Shown: piece by piece, positions 5,284 through 5,992 of the stretch
Position numbering within the stretch: the first letter of the stretch is position 1
How the letters are laid out: every line of letters begins with the position of its first letter
DNA from: W589 sp964611805
GTDB taxonomy: Bacteria > Chloroflexota > Dehalococcoidia > Dehalococcoidales > Fen-1064
Direction: 5' to 3'
Assembly: GCA_964611805.1 (NCBI GenBank)
Contig: CAZTBG010000084.1
Coordinates: forward strand, 1-5,992
DNA length: 5,992 bases
Position numbers and translations under genes: made by a program
The notes under the pieces: generated by a model
Databases searched by the model: none
Told to the model about the DNA's origin: nothing
What the model saw: only the letters and a program-made list of their open reading frames with translations

Positions 5284-5937
5284 GTGCAGACGACCAGCCC
5301 CACCATCAAGGAGAACATTACTAAGGAGAATAAAAAAGAAAAAACGGCTTCTGAGCGAAAAAAACAGATTTTCGATGCGGCGATTCACCTTTTCCTGGAG
5401 AGAGGCGTAGCGAATACCTCTATGCGTGAACTGGCCGTGGCAGTTGGCATGACCACCGGTGGGTTGTACCACTATGTGAAATCGAAAGACGAAATCGTCC
5501 GCATGGTCACCCGGAACGCCATATTTGCCCATGAAGCGGTCAAGGCCCTCAGGAAGAACCTCGGTGATGCCAGTCCAACTGAAGCACTTCGTGTCTGTAC
5601 TAAATACTGGCTTACGGTAGAGAAGACCGCACTGGAGCAGACCGTTTTCCTTGACCGTGAGAGGGTACACATGGGACTTGATTCACAGCAGGCATATTCG
5701 GAATCAGTCCGGAGTCTTATCCACTTCTTTGAAGACCTGCTTGATGACGGAGTAAAAGCGGGGGAATTCGAGGTGGATAATGTTAGCCTGGTAGCTTTTA
5801 ACATATACATGGCACGGATTCAATTCGCCACGAAATGGTGGCTTCTGCAAGACCTGTTTACCGCTAAAGAATACGCAGCTCAACAGACAAATTCAATCTT
5901 GAAACAGATACTTGTTGACAGAAGCAAAATAAAATAG
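5284..5937 (+). CDS. TetR/AcrR-family transcriptional regulator
   Basis: This is a 217-residue, one-component DNA-binding repressor of normal family length. A lysine-rich N-terminal extension (about 8-27) precedes the TetR domain RKKQIFDAAIHLFLERG (25-41). The helix-turn-helix is TSMRELAVAVGMTTGGLYHYVKSKDEI (45-71), with GGLYHYVKSK matching the family's recognition-helix consensus. The all-helical remainder (about 75-210) is the ligand and dimer domain, including a Trp pair in ATKWWLLQDLF (182-192) that could line a pocket. The gene is divergent from the hot-dog/dehydrogenase operon, which points to control of acyl-CoA catabolism with an acyl-CoA or related metabolite as inducer; the ligand cannot be read from the sequence. 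Its own promoter and a palindrome at 5227-5246 suggest autorepression. The coding region has A-runs near its 5' end (six, six and seven A between 5332 and 5364). Confidence 0.93.
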   Translation: MQTTSPTIKENITKENKKEKTASERKKQIFDAAIHLFLERGVANTSMRELAVAVGMTTGGLYHYVKSKDEIVRMVTRNAIFAHEAVKALRKNLGDASPTEALRVCTKYWLTVEKTALEQTVFLDRERVHMGLDSQQAYSESVRSLIHFFEDLLDDGVKAGEFEVDNVSLVAFNIYMARIQFATKWWLLQDLFTAKEYAAQQTNSILKQILVDRSKIK

Positions 5938-5976
5938 GGGGGTGATACGACGGCAAATCATGACAAATTTAGGACT

Positions 5977-5992
5977 ATGAATAAAATAAATA
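5977..5992 (+). CDS. Possible start of a downstream gene, cut by the right edge
   Basis: After the regulator's TAG there is a strong purine-rich site, AGGGGGGTGA (5936-5945). Only the reading frame continuing that of the regulator stays open to the edge, and its first standard start is ATG 5977, reading MNKIN. A short frame from GTG 5942 or ATG 5960 ends at TGA 5978-5980, overlapping this ATG as ATGA, which would allow translational coupling. An atypical ACG start around 5947-5950 is the alternative. There is too little sequence to name a product. Confidence 0.25.

Noticed and set aside
5254..5670. 138-codon minus-strand frame opposite the TetR-family gene
   Set aside because: It is antisense to a confident TetR-family gene and its Phe- and Leu-rich stretches come from the A-runs of the other strand.

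Overview
The window looks like the chromosome of a free-living bacterium with mid-range GC that degrades acyl-CoA compounds. The clustered paired acyl-CoA dehydrogenases, the hot-dog protein and a nested repeat with GTCATTGCGAG / CTCGCAATGAC ends would fit Chloroflexota (Dehalococcoidia-like) or certain deltaproteobacterial lineages. This is inference from gene style and repeat type. No rRNA or marker gene is present to settle it.

Layout from left to right. (1) Positions 1-874, minus strand: the N-terminal 291 residues of an ABC transporter ATPase, whose C-terminus runs off the left edge. It has a putative promoter of its own (941-968) and a perfect 10-bp inverted repeat in its leader (884-919). 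(2) Positions 1155-4856, minus strand: one probable operon. A strong promoter (TTGACA-N17-TACATT, 4828-4856) is followed by a hot-dog/MaoC-like protein (4772-3906, GTG start), acyl-CoA dehydrogenase subunit A (3714-2494), acyl-CoA dehydrogenase subunit B (2449-1193) and a near-textbook intrinsic terminator (1155-1189). (3) Positions 4773-5283: a gene-poor divergent region with the operon promoter, a 126-bp nested inverted-repeat element (4919-5044), and the TetR-family gene's promoter and operator. (4) Positions 5284-5937, plus strand: a TetR-family regulator. (5) Positions 5938-5992: a strong ribosome-binding site and possibly the beginning of another gene cut by the right edge.

How the parts may work together. 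The two dehydrogenases carry complementary signatures. Subunit A keeps a probable catalytic glutamate (E245, in an FEFER helix) but has lost the usual R..QF FAD contact. Subunit B keeps the R..QF...Q contact but has no glutamate at either of the two family positions. This is the pattern of obligate heteromeric (alpha2beta2) FadE enzymes such as those of actinobacterial steroid side-chain oxidation. The hot-dog protein is a plausible partner that hydrates or binds the enoyl-CoA product, although its catalytic motif is degenerate. The TetR-family regulator has a near-perfect 20-bp palindrome just after its own predicted transcription start, and copies of the same half-site (CATACC/TATACC) bracket the -35 box of the operon promoter. 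The regulator probably represses itself and perhaps the operon, with an acyl-CoA as the likely but unproven ligand.

Nothing here amounts to a clearly new defence or mobile system. The most distinctive content is the dehydrogenase/hot-dog module with its inferred regulatory wiring, plus the repeat element placed between the two divergent promoters.
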